A stretch of DNA of 64,000 bases from G963666705 sp963666705 (GTDB lineage: Bacteria > Pseudomonadota > Alphaproteobacteria > CADEGL01): contig CAXXKO010000022.1 of NCBI GenBank assembly GCA_963666705.2, positions 124,001 to 188,000 of the forward strand. Direction: 5' to 3'. Shown here in pieces: positions 8,827-17,265 of this stretch. The first letter of the stretch is position 1, and each line of letters opens with the position of its first letter. The position numbers were made by a program, and so were the translations under genes. Under the pieces are notes generated by a model. The model was not told the origin of the DNA. It did no database searches and saw nothing but the letters and a program-made list of their open reading frames with translations.

Positions 8827-9663
8827 CTAGACGAGCGCGATGGGCGCTCGCGCCGAGCCCTCGAACAGGAGCTCGCGCGTCTGTGCCTCGACGGCCGCCC
8901 GGTGGGCGGCGAGCGCCGAATCGGTGAACTCGTCGTCGGGCCGCGGGTCGGCACGGAAGAAACCGTGCCGGTCCCTGCCCCGTACCACCATGCCGGACAT
9001 GACCGAGCCGTTGACCGGCCGCGAACGGGTCGCGAAGTAGCCGAGGATCATGCCGATCCGCCGGCCGGCTGTGGTGTTGGGGCCGGAGCCGTGGACGATG
9101 CCGTGGTCGAACAGCGCCGCCTCCCCTGGCCGCAGCGCGATGTCGACGGCGCTATCCTCGTTGATCTCCTCGGTGATGTACTGGCCGCGGGTGAGGATGC
9201 TGTCCGGGTTCCCGGTGTCCTCGTGGGCGAGGATGGCGCCCCGGTGGGTGCCGGGGATGGCCCGCAAGCACCCCGCCGCCCGCGAACAGTCGGAGAGGGC
9301 GAAGAAGGCGATGGCCCCGGTCGGCCGCAGGTCGATGTACTTGGTATCCTGGTGCCAGCCGGCATGGTGGCGCCCGTCGTTGCGCTTGACGCGGAAGCTC
9401 GCGTTCCAACACACGAGGTCCGGCCCGAGGAGCTGGCTGATCGGCTCCACAAGCTCGGGCCGCCGGGTCAGATCGTCGATCCAGGGCACAATCATCTGCG
9501 CCTTCAGGTCGCACTTGCGGTGGAGCGCGGGCCGCTCGGCCTCGAGCCGCTCGACCCAGCCGCTCAGCGCGCGCGCGTCCGCCTCCGGCATCACCCGGAT
9601 CGGGGTGTGGTAGCCCCGCTCCCGGTAGGCCACGACCGCTCTGGTGGTGAGCGCCCAGGTCAT
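8827..9663 (-). CDS. Phytanoyl-CoA dioxygenase family protein (second tandem copy)
   Basis: This 278-aa PhyH-type oxygenase is clearly related to its neighbour: both have the layout WIDxxTR, WHQDT, PGTH/PGSH, ILTRGxYI. The iron ligands are H and D in GWHQDTKY and H in GIVHGSGPN, and RRIG carries the 2-oxoglutarate arginine. The start at 9663 gives an N terminus that matches the neighbour. The pair probably arose by duplication, and enough divergence has built up to suggest different substrates or sequential steps. Confidence 0.85.
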   Translation of the reverse strand: MTWALTTRAVVAYRERGYHTPIRVMPEADARALSGWVERLEAERPALHRKCDLKAQMIVPWIDDLTRRPELVEPISQLLGPDLVCWNASFRVKRNDGRHHAGWHQDTKYIDLRPTGAIAFFALSDCSRAAGCLRAIPGTHRGAILAHEDTGNPDSILTRGQYITEEINEDSAVDIALRPGEAALFDHGIVHGSGPNTTAGRRIGMILGYFATRSRPVNGSVMSGMVVRGRDRHGFFRADPRPDDEFTDSALAAHRAAVEAQTRELLFEGSARAPIALV

Positions 9664-9683
9664 TCCCGTGGCCCCACCTGCGC

Positions 9684-10445
9684 CTACTCCATATAGTCCG
9701 GCTGCTCGCGGTCGAGCACCCGCTTCCAGGCCGCGAGGGTGAGATCCACGTCGACCGGCCGGTCCTCGTCGATCTGGGCCTGGACCGTGCGCGCGATCTC
9801 GTCCGAGAAGATGCGCGGCTTGGCGCCCGAGGAGTAGAGCAGGTAATATTCCTTGCACACCTGCTCGAGGGTATAGAGGTCGTAGAAGGCCTCGGCCACC
9901 GAGGGGCCGATGACGGTCACACCGTGGTTGGCGTGGATTGCGACGCGCTTGCCGCCGAAGGCGTCGCCCATGCGCTCGCCCTCACCACGCTCCACCGCGC
10001 CCGCGTTGTAGACGTCGTCATAGGCGATGCGGTCGATGAACCGGGCCGTGTTCTGGTTGGTCATCTTGAGCCGGTTGTCCTGGATCGAGGCCAGCCAGGT
10101 GCCATAGGGCGGGTGGACGTGGAGGATGCAGGCCCCGTCCGGGTTGTCGAGGTGGATGGCGGCGTGGATGTGGAGGGCCGAGCGCTCGATCACCCCGTCG
10201 CCCTCGACGATGTTGCCGTCCGAGTCGGAGATGATGAGGTTGCTGGCCGTCACCTCGCCCATCAGCAGCCCGTGGGCCTTGACCAGGAACTGGTCAGTGC
10301 GCCCCGGCACGACATAGGTCAGGTGGTTGTAGATGCTGTCGTCCCAGCCGAAGCGGCTCATCAGCCGGTGCGCGGCGGCAAGATCGATGCGGGCCTGCCA
10401 CATCGCGTCCGACTGCAGCGTGACCTCTCTCAACGGCGTGGCCAT
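9684..10445 (-). CDS. Class II aldolase/adducin family protein
   Basis: This 253-aa protein belongs to the class II aldolase/adducin family (fuculose-phosphate aldolase-like). The metal-binding histidines are in CILHVHPPYGTW and IHANHGVTVIG, and the N-terminal part has RFGWDDSIYNHLTYVVPG. The ATG at 10445 has GAGGAG upstream. Related proteins in catabolic clusters act as aldolases, epimerases or decarboxylases on small hydroxy acids. It is the first gene of a minus-strand group with two PhyH oxygenases and is divergent from a DauA-like oxidoreductase. Confidence 0.8.
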   Translation of the reverse strand: MATPLREVTLQSDAMWQARIDLAAAHRLMSRFGWDDSIYNHLTYVVPGRTDQFLVKAHGLLMGEVTASNLIISDSDGNIVEGDGVIERSALHIHAAIHLDNPDGACILHVHPPYGTWLASIQDNRLKMTNQNTARFIDRIAYDDVYNAGAVERGEGERMGDAFGGKRVAIHANHGVTVIGPSVAEAFYDLYTLEQVCKEYYLLYSSGAKPRIFSDEIARTVQAQIDEDRPVDVDLTLAAWKRVLDREQPDYME

Positions 10446-10593
10446 GACTACTCCTCTTATCCCAATCGTGTTCGTTCGCGCACCGGCGGACCAGGCAGGC
10501 GATTGCGATATCGCACCTTGCCGCCTGACCCGGCAACAAGAATACTCCATCCGAACGTGACTTGACCATTACCATTCCTTTACGCGGGGTAGC

Positions 10594-11751
10594 GTGAACC
10601 GCGATTTCATCATCATCGGCGGCGGCATGGCCGGGGCATCGGCGGCCTACCGCCTGGCATCACACGGCCGGGTCGTGATGCTCGAGCGTGAAGCCTCGCC
10701 CGGCTACCACAGCACCGGGCGCTCCGCCGCCGCGCTCTCGGTCAACCTCGGCACCTGCGTCGTCCGCGCGCTGACCGCAGCCGGCCGGCCCTTCCTCGAG
10801 GACCCGCCCGACGGCTTCAGCGAAATCCCCCTCACCCACCCCCGCCCCTGGCTCTTCATCGCCCGCGCCGACCAGCGGGCCCTGTACGAAGCCGCCCTCG
10901 CCGAGGCGCGCGAGACCTGCCCCGACATCGTGGCCGTGAGCGCCGCCGAAGCGGTTCAACGCCTCCCTATCCTGCGCCCCGAATACGTCGCATACGCCTT
11001 CGTCGAGCCCGACGCTTGCGACCTCGACGTGGACGCCATCCACCAGGGATTCCTGCGTGGCTTCCGCGCCCGTGGCGGCGAAATCGAGACCGATGCCGAA
11101 GTGATGGCGATCACGCGCACAAACGGCGAATGGCGGGTGCGGACGCGGGCCAGCGACTTCACCGCCCCCGTCGTCATCAACGCGGCCGGCGCCTGGGCCG
11201 ACGAGGTCGCGCGGCTGGCCGGCGTGCGCGCAATCGGCCTCGTGCCCAAGCGACGCACCGCGATCACGTTCGATGCGCCCGAGGGCGCGGACGTCTCAGC
11301 CTGGCCCGAGCTCGACGACATCGGCGAGGAGTTCTATCTCAAGCCCGAGGTCGGGCGGCTCCTCGGCTCGCCGGCCGACGAGACGCCGGTCCCGCCCCAG
11401 GACGTCCAGCCCGAGGCGCTCGACGTGGCCATCGCCGTCGACCGCATCGAGCGCGCGACGACCCTGCAAATCCGCCGCGTCACGCACCAATGGGCGGGTC
11501 TGCGCAGCTTCGTCGCCGACCGCGGGCCGGTCGTCGGCATGGACGGCGAGGCCCAGGGCTTCTTCTGGCTCGCGGGCCAGGGCGGGGCCGGCATCCAAAC
11601 CGCTCCGGGAATCAGCGCCCTGGCCGAGGCACTGCTGGTGGGGTGCGAAGTGCCGGCGACGTTGGCAGGGTTCGGTGTGAAGAGTGCCGACCTCTCGCCC
11701 GAGCGCCTCGAGCGCCTCGCCCACACGACTGACAGGGAGACACGAGGATGA
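10594..11751 (+). CDS. FAD-dependent oxidoreductase, D-arginine dehydrogenase (DauA)-like
   Basis: This 385-aa DAO-family flavoprotein starts at GTG 10594. The FAD motif is FIIIGGGMAGASAAYRLA, followed by LEREASPGYHSTGRSAA, a stretch highly reminiscent of DauA. The C-terminal RPVVGM-type region reads GPVVGMDGEAQGFFWLAGQGG. DauA oxidises D-amino acids to imines that hydrolyse to 2-oxo acids. The next gene, overlapping by 4 bp, encodes a RidA imine deaminase, which suits an imine-producing oxidase. The exact amino-acid substrate remains uncertain. Confidence 0.8.
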   Translation: MNRDFIIIGGGMAGASAAYRLASHGRVVMLEREASPGYHSTGRSAAALSVNLGTCVVRALTAAGRPFLEDPPDGFSEIPLTHPRPWLFIARADQRALYEAALAEARETCPDIVAVSAAEAVQRLPILRPEYVAYAFVEPDACDLDVDAIHQGFLRGFRARGGEIETDAEVMAITRTNGEWRVRTRASDFTAPVVINAAGAWADEVARLAGVRAIGLVPKRRTAITFDAPEGADVSAWPELDDIGEEFYLKPEVGRLLGSPADETPVPPQDVQPEALDVAIAVDRIERATTLQIRRVTHQWAGLRSFVADRGPVVGMDGEAQGFFWLAGQGGAGIQTAPGISALAEALLVGCEVPATLAGFGVKSADLSPERLERLAHTTDRETRG

Positions 11752-12161
11752 CCGAGCTACGCCACCTGACCGGGCCAGCGAGCGAGATCCTGAGCGATGC
11801 CGTCGTCGATGGCGACTATGCCTTCCTCGCCGGCAAGTGCTGCACCGACGTGCCGGGCGGGGAAGCCGCAATCGGCGACATCGCGGCCGAGACGCGCATG
11901 ACCATGGACGCCCTCAAGGAGACCCTGGCGCGGGTCGGCCTCGGCTTCGAGGACGTGGTGACGGCGCGGGTCTTCCTCACCCACCCCGAGGAGTTCGACG
12001 CCATGAACGCCGTCTACACGACCTATTTCGAGGCGGGCAAATGCCCGGCCCGCACCTGCGTCGGCGTTACCTGGATGGTCGAGGGCTGCCGCGTCGAGAT
12101 CGACTGCGTCGCCCGAATGCCCAAGCCGGCGCCCACGCCGAGAGAGGAACAGCGCCGCTGA
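11748..12161 (+). CDS. RidA family protein (reactive imine deaminase)
   Basis: This 137-aa YjgF/YER057c/UK114 protein overlaps the flavoprotein by ATGA. Conserved stretches include MTMDALKETLARVGLGFEDVV and VFLTHPEEFDAMNAVY, with the C-terminal half CPARTCVGVTWMVEGCRVEID, where arginine normally binds the carboxylate of the imine. RidA trimers hydrolyse enamines and imines. Coupling to an amino-acid dehydrogenase suggests it clears that enzyme's product. Confidence 0.88.
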   Translation: MTELRHLTGPASEILSDAVVDGDYAFLAGKCCTDVPGGEAAIGDIAAETRMTMDALKETLARVGLGFEDVVTARVFLTHPEEFDAMNAVYTTYFEAGKCPARTCVGVTWMVEGCRVEIDCVARMPKPAPTPREEQRR

Positions 12162-12222
12162 GCCCACGCAAGGTGGCAACCGCGCCCACGTCCAGGGCCT
12201 GATCAGGGAGGCGCCGGCGTGC

Positions 12223-13470
12223 TCAGTCGTGAATCAGCCTCAGCGCCGATTGCAGCAGCACGTTGGCGCCGTTCTCCAGGAGTGGCCAGTCGGTCCATTC
12301 GTCGCGGCGGTGGCTGCGCCCGCCCTCGCTCGGCACGAAGATCATGCCGGCCGGAGCCACCCGCGCCAGCACCTGGGCGTCGTGCCCGGCACCCGAGGGC
12401 ATATCGTGGCTCGCGAGGCCGAGGCTGGCCGCGGCATCGCGAATGACGGCCTGGACCTCGTCCGCCATCAGCGCCGCCTTGTTGGCCGAGAGCCACTCGT
12501 AATCGACGGTGAGCGCGTGGGCCGCCGCCGCCTCGCGCGCGATGGCCTCGCCGTTCGCCACCAGCGTCGCGATGACCGCGTCCGAGACGTCGCGGATCTC
12601 CTGAGTGAGGCGGACCCGGTAGGGCACGATATTGGTAGCCTGGGGCAGGAGGTCGACGACGCCGAAGGTGATCCGCGCGCGCCCCTTCGTGCCCTCTTCC
12701 AGCACCATGCGCCGGGCCCGGTAGGCGTATTCGGCCGCCCCCGTGAAGGCGTCCTTGCGCAGGTCCATGGGCGTGGTCCCGGCATGATCGGGCTCGCCGT
12801 GGAAGGTCACGTTGGTATGGTTGATACCGACAATGGCCTGCACGACCCCGATGGGAAGGCCTTTGCTCTCCAGCACCGGCCCCTGCTCGATATGCAGCTC
12901 GAGATAGGCGGCCAACTCCCCGCCCGGGCGCCGCGCGGCGCCGATCTCGCCCGCATCGAAGCCGGCCGCGCACATGGCGTCCGCGAGGCTGTTGCCGTCC
13001 GGGTCCCGGGCCGCCGCGACCTCTCCGGCCTCGATCTGGCCGGTCATGGCCTTCGAGCCCATGCAGTCGCTGTAGCGGCCCTCTTCCTCGACGAAGGCGA
13101 CGCACTCGAAGGCGCGCGGGAGCGCTGAACCCGATTCGGCCAGGACCCGCGCCACCTCGAGGGCCGAGAGGACGCCGAGCGCGCCGTCGAGGGGGCCGCC
13201 ATCGGGCACCGTATCGATGTGCGAGCCGGCCATGACGCAAGGGCCCGAGGCGGGGCCGACGCGGCCGATGGTGTTGCCGGCCGCGTCGTCCCTCGGCGTG
13301 ATGCCAGCCTCTTCCATGCGCGCCTTCAGCCACGCGCGCGCCGCCTCGTAATCGGGTGAGAAGGCGTGCCGGGTGAGCGCGCCCTCCGCCGAGCGCCCGA
13401 TCCGCGACAGGGCCTCGATATCGGCCTTGAGCCGCGCGAGGTCGATGCGCGAATCGTGCCAGCCGGCCAC
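12223..13470 (-). CDS. Zn-dependent amidohydrolase, allantoate amidohydrolase/N-carbamoyl amino acid hydrolase (M20)
   Basis: This 415-aa hydrolase is of the HyuC/AllC/AmaB subgroup of M20. Metal and active-site motifs are visible: GSHIDTVPDGGPLDGALG, FVEEEGRYSDCMGSKAMTG, FHGEPDHAGTTPM and the C-terminal SGAGHDAQVLA. These enzymes remove a carbamoyl or ureido group from an N-substituted amino acid. It lies 15 bp downstream of three tandem EutD-like M24 genes on the same strand, which suggests that a ring-opened or guanidino/ureido product of those proteins is its substrate. Confidence 0.85.
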   Translation of the reverse strand: MAGWHDSRIDLARLKADIEALSRIGRSAEGALTRHAFSPDYEAARAWLKARMEEAGITPRDDAAGNTIGRVGPASGPCVMAGSHIDTVPDGGPLDGALGVLSALEVARVLAESGSALPRAFECVAFVEEEGRYSDCMGSKAMTGQIEAGEVAAARDPDGNSLADAMCAAGFDAGEIGAARRPGGELAAYLELHIEQGPVLESKGLPIGVVQAIVGINHTNVTFHGEPDHAGTTPMDLRKDAFTGAAEYAYRARRMVLEEGTKGRARITFGVVDLLPQATNIVPYRVRLTQEIRDVSDAVIATLVANGEAIAREAAAAHALTVDYEWLSANKAALMADEVQAVIRDAAASLGLASHDMPSGAGHDAQVLARVAPAGMIFVPSEGGRSHRRDEWTDWPLLENGANVLLQSALRLIHD

Positions 13471-13485
13471 GGCGTTCCCTTGCCG

Positions 13486-14667
13486 CTACTTGATGGTGAG
13501 CTCGAGCGGCAGGCCGTTCAGCACCTCGCAGCCGTTGCGCGTGACCCGGACCGTGGCGCTGAAGCCGATACCGACCTCGCGGTACTTGAGCACCAGCGGC
13601 ACCATGTGGAAGGTCATGTTCTGCTCGAGCTTGCGATTCTCGCCCTGGCGCAGGCTGAGGATCTGGCCCTCGCCCCAGTCGGGCGGGAAGTTGACGCCGA
13701 TCGAATAGCCGAGCCGGTGGCGCCAATACTCGCCGAAGCCGGCCTTCTCGACCACGCGCCGCGCCGCCGTGTCCACTTGCGCGCAGGTCACGCCCGGCTT
13801 GATCTTGTCGCATGCCGCCTCGACCGCGCCGATGACGGCGTTGGCCATGCGCCGGACCTGGCGGGTGGGCTCGCCCACGTTGGCGCAGCGCATGATGGCA
13901 GCCGAATAACGGTTGACGTTGGCCGAGACCTCGAAATAGACCGGGTCGCCCTCCTCGATCATCATGTTGCGGTGGGTCTGGTGCGGCAGGCACGTGCGCT
14001 CACCCGAAAGGATGAAGGGTGGCAGGCCATAGTATTGGCTGCCATTCTCGATGAGGACACGGTTGACCTCGGCCGCGACCGCGTTGTCGGTGACCCCGCC
14101 GGCGATGGCGTCGAGGCCCGCCTGGACGCCGCGGTCGAGGATGCGCGCCGCCTTCTTCATGGTCGCGACCTCGTCCTCGGACTTGATGACGCGCGCATTC
14201 TCCACGACCTTGGAGCAATCCTTGAAGGTCGCCTTGGGGAAAGCCGCCATGAGCGCCTCGTACTCGGCCACGGACTGGAACCAGCCCATTTTCTCGATGC
14301 CGATACGCTTGTCGGCGAGGCCCATGGCGGCCATGGTCTTGGCCGTGACCTCGACCGGTACCTCCCAATCCCAAACGATCTCCATGTCGGGCAGCCAAGT
14401 GTATTCCGGCACGTTCAGGGATTCGAAGTTGCGCAGGACGAGCTTGGGCTGGTCGCCGAGCGGCAGGATGAGGCAGTGGTAGCCGTAATAACCCGGCGTC
14501 TCATACCCCGTGAGGTAGCATATGTTCTCCGGCCCCCGGACCAGCAGCACGTCGACGCCGGCCGCCTTCATACCCTTGGTAACCACGTCGTAGCGGCGCC
14601 GGTATTCCGCCGGCGAAAAGTTGAGGCCGCGGTGGTCGATCATCTGCAACTGCTTCTTTTTCGCCAT
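13486..14667 (-). CDS. M24 family protein, EutD/DoeA (ectoine hydrolase)-like, copy 1
   Basis: This 393-aa pita-bread-fold protein has the N-terminal creatinase domain EYRRRYDVVTKGMKAAGVDVLLV and CYLTGYETPGYYGYHCL. Its C-terminal GYSIGVNFPPDWGEGQ and LEQNMTFHMVP match the ectoine hydrolase EutD/DoeA pattern (GYPIG...YPPDWGE, MTFH). The usual five M24 metal ligands are replaced, as expected for the metal-independent ring- or C-N-cleaving members. The ATG at 14667 has GGAGAGAG upstream. It is the most divergent of three tandem copies, with the M20 hydrolase next. Confidence 0.82.
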   Translation of the reverse strand: MAKKKQLQMIDHRGLNFSPAEYRRRYDVVTKGMKAAGVDVLLVRGPENICYLTGYETPGYYGYHCLILPLGDQPKLVLRNFESLNVPEYTWLPDMEIVWDWEVPVEVTAKTMAAMGLADKRIGIEKMGWFQSVAEYEALMAAFPKATFKDCSKVVENARVIKSEDEVATMKKAARILDRGVQAGLDAIAGGVTDNAVAAEVNRVLIENGSQYYGLPPFILSGERTCLPHQTHRNMMIEEGDPVYFEVSANVNRYSAAIMRCANVGEPTRQVRRMANAVIGAVEAACDKIKPGVTCAQVDTAARRVVEKAGFGEYWRHRLGYSIGVNFPPDWGEGQILSLRQGENRKLEQNMTFHMVPLVLKYREVGIGFSATVRVTRNGCEVLNGLPLELTIK

Positions 14668-14793
14668 CAGCTCTCTCTCCATTCTGGCTGGGTGGCCCGC
14701 GCGACCTGGCGGTACCGGTTCCGTGGGCGGGCGATAGCCTGGTGTCCTAGCTCTGCCCGGTTGAAATTCAAAGGGCTATCGCGCGAACGCGCC

Positions 14794-15975
14794 TCATTTG
14801 ACGATCAGCTCGCGCGGGAAGGCCGAGAGGTCCTCGCAGCCGTCATCGGTGACGCGGACCGTCGCGCTGAAGCCCGCCCCCGTCTCGCGGTAGATGAAGG
14901 CAGCGGGCACCAGGTGGAAGGTCATGTTCCGCTCGAGCGGCCGTTGCTCGCCCTGCTTCAAGCTGAGGATATGCCCCTCGCCCCAGTCGGGCGGGAAACC
15001 GAGGCCGATCGAGTAGCCGGCCCGGTGGGCGTGGTACTGACCGATGCCGGCCTTCTCGAACGCGCCGTGCAGGGCGGCGTCCACCTCCTCGCAGGTCACA
15101 CCCGGCGCGATGGTGTCCTTGGCTGCCTGGAGGCCGGCGAGGCAGGCGTCGGCAAATTGCCGGACGCGGGGCTCGGGCTCGCCGTCGCAGGCCGTGAGCA
15201 TGAGGGAGGCCGAATAGCGGTACTTGGTGGCCGAGAGCTCGAAGAAAACCGGGTCGCCCTTCTCGAGCACGCGCCCGCGCCAGGTCGCGTGGGGCATGGA
15301 GAGGCGCGGGCCCGAGCAAATGAAGTGAGGCAGGCTCGGGTACTCGCTGCCCGCCCCCACCAGCACCCGGTGCACCTCGGCCGCGATGTCGTCCTCGGTG
15401 GCACCCGCGCGCACCGCGTCCACGCCCGCCCGCATGCCGCCGTCCAGCATCCTCGCGCAGCCCCGCATGATGTCGATCTCGGCTTCGGACTTGACCAGGC
15501 GGGCCTGCTCGACGAGGCCCGCGGCGTTGACGAATGTCGCCTCTGGCAGGCTCGCGACCAGGGCCTCGTATTCCTCGACGGTGAAAAAATAGGCCGCCTT
15601 GTCGACGCCGATTCGGCGGGCGGCGAGGCCGCGGTCGCGCAGGACCTCGACGGTGACCTCGTGGGGCACGCGGGTGTCGGGGATGATCTCGGATTCGGCC
15701 AGCCAGGAGAACTCCCATACGTTCGGCTGCTCCAGCCGCCGCAGAACCATGACCGGCTCGGCGTCCGGCGAGATGACGAGGCAGTGGTAGCCGTAATAGC
15801 CCGGCGTCTCGTAGCCGGTGAGGTAGCAGATATTCTCCGGCCCCCGCACCAACAGCACGTCGACCCCAACCGTCGCCATGCCCTCGAGCACGAGGTCGTA
15901 GCGCCGGCGATATTCGTCGAGCGAAAAAGGTAGCCGCTCGTGCCCGATCATCTTGATGTCTTTCGACGTCTTCAT
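14794..15975 (-). CDS. M24 family protein, EutD/DoeA-like, copy 2
   Basis: This second tandem member is also exactly 393 aa, starting at ATG 15975 with GGAGGGGCGAGG upstream. It has the same creatinase-type N domain (CYLTGYETPGYYGYHCLVI) and a C domain with HATW, FFELSA, GYSIGLGFPPDWGEG and MTFHLVP. The positions that carry metal aspartates in methionine aminopeptidases read E and A/S here. It is closer to copy 3 than to copy 1, sharing SEYPSLPHFICSGPR with it. The substrate is unknown; a cyclic amidine, creatine-like or ectoine-like compound is the reasonable class. Confidence 0.82.
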   Translation of the reverse strand: MKTSKDIKMIGHERLPFSLDEYRRRYDLVLEGMATVGVDVLLVRGPENICYLTGYETPGYYGYHCLVISPDAEPVMVLRRLEQPNVWEFSWLAESEIIPDTRVPHEVTVEVLRDRGLAARRIGVDKAAYFFTVEEYEALVASLPEATFVNAAGLVEQARLVKSEAEIDIMRGCARMLDGGMRAGVDAVRAGATEDDIAAEVHRVLVGAGSEYPSLPHFICSGPRLSMPHATWRGRVLEKGDPVFFELSATKYRYSASLMLTACDGEPEPRVRQFADACLAGLQAAKDTIAPGVTCEEVDAALHGAFEKAGIGQYHAHRAGYSIGLGFPPDWGEGHILSLKQGEQRPLERNMTFHLVPAAFIYRETGAGFSATVRVTDDGCEDLSAFPRELIVK

Positions 15976-16042
15976 GCCTCGCCCCTCCCAGGACATGGTG
16001 GCGGCGCCGGCCGGCCAACCCGGCACGCCGCTCCTCGCTTAT

Positions 16043-17224
16043 TTACTTGATGACCAACTCGCGCGGCAGGCTCGAGAAGTCCTCACAGCCGTCCTCCGTC
16101 ACGCGCACCGTGGCGCTCAGACAGACGCCGACCTCGCGGTAGATCTGGATGGCCGGGATGATGTGGAAGCACATGTTGGGCTCGAGCGTCCGCATCTCCT
16201 GGTTCCGCAAGCTTAAGATCTGGCCCTCGCCCCAGTCGGGCGGGAAGCTGATGCCGATCGAGTAGCCGGCGCGGTGCGGGTGGTACTCCCCGAAGCCGCG
16301 CTCGACGATGGCGTTGTGGGTCGCCCAGTAGACATCGTTGCTGGTGGCGCCCGGCTTGATGGTCGCCATCGCCGCCTCGAGCGCCGCCTTGGTCGCGGCC
16401 CCCATGTCGAGGGTGCGTTGTTCCGGCTTGCCGTCGCAGGCGCAAATGAGGAGGGCGGTGTTGTAGCGGTGCTTGACGGCCGAGAGCTCGAAGAACACGG
16501 GCTCCGCCTTCTCGACCCGGCGGCCGAGCCAGGTAGCGTGCGTCACCGAGGTGCGCGGGCCCGAGCAGATGAAGTGAGGCAGGCTCGGGTATTCGCTGCC
16601 GAGCTCGATCAGCACGCGGTGCACCTCGGCGGCGATCTCGTCCTCGGTGCGGCCAGCCTGAACGTAATCGATCCCGGCCTGCATGCCCTTGTCGAGGATG
16701 GCCGCCGTCTCGCGCATAAGCGCGATCTCCTCCGCCGACTTGATGAGGCGCGCCGCCTCGATGACGCCCGAGCCATCGAGGATGGTCGCCTCGGGCAGGC
16801 CGGCGATCACCGCCTCGTATTCCTGCACCGGGGTGAAGAAGGCCGACTTCTCGACGCCGATACGCTTGTTCGCAAGGCCGCGCCGCTTGACCTCGGCGAG
16901 GGTGATCTCGTGCGGCACCTCGTGGTCCTCGACCACAGCCGATTCCTCGAGCCAGGAGAACTCGCCGATGTTGACACGCTCGAGTTTGCGCAGCACCAGG
17001 ACCGGATCCTGGTCGCTTGCGACCACGAGGCAGTGATAGCCGTAATAGCCCGGCGTCTGGTAGCCGGTCAGGTAGGCGATGTTCTCGGGCGTGCGCACGA
17101 GCAGCACGTCGATACCCCGCTCGGCCATATTGGCCTGCATGAGGTCGTAACGCCGGCGGTATTCGTCGAGCGTGAAGGCCAGCCGGTCGTGACTGTTCAT
17201 ATTGATATTGCGTGCGCTCGCCAT
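16043..17224 (-). CDS. M24 family protein, EutD/DoeA-like, copy 3
   Basis: This is the third 393-aa paralogue, with ATG at 17224. The N domain reads EYRRRYDLMQANMAERGIDV then AYLTGYQTPGYYGYHCLVV. The C domain has VTHATW, VFFELSA, HRAGYSIGISFPPDWGEGQ and MCFHIIP. Again no canonical M24 metal ligand is present. It is preceded 41 bp upstream by a CaiB family CoA-transferase gene on the same strand. Identical lengths and shared motifs show that the three copies arose by tandem duplication and are under selection to stay full length. Confidence 0.82.
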   Translation of the reverse strand: MASARNINMNSHDRLAFTLDEYRRRYDLMQANMAERGIDVLLVRTPENIAYLTGYQTPGYYGYHCLVVASDQDPVLVLRKLERVNIGEFSWLEESAVVEDHEVPHEITLAEVKRRGLANKRIGVEKSAFFTPVQEYEAVIAGLPEATILDGSGVIEAARLIKSAEEIALMRETAAILDKGMQAGIDYVQAGRTEDEIAAEVHRVLIELGSEYPSLPHFICSGPRTSVTHATWLGRRVEKAEPVFFELSAVKHRYNTALLICACDGKPEQRTLDMGAATKAALEAAMATIKPGATSNDVYWATHNAIVERGFGEYHPHRAGYSIGISFPPDWGEGQILSLRNQEMRTLEPNMCFHIIPAIQIYREVGVCLSATVRVTEDGCEDFSSLPRELVIK

Positions 17225-17265
17225 CTCTCGGCTCCCCTGCTTTTCGAAGAATGAAGCCCGCGGGG

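Noticed and set aside
10504..10513. GCGATATCGC palindrome between the class II aldolase and the DauA-like gene
   Set aside because: A 10-bp palindrome occurs often by chance, and no adjoining promoter elements could be placed with confidence.
13366..15933. An 855-codon open frame on the plus strand across the M24 genes
   Set aside because: It is antisense to two well-conserved M24 proteins and has a composition typical of GC-rich shadow frames, without any recognisable motif.
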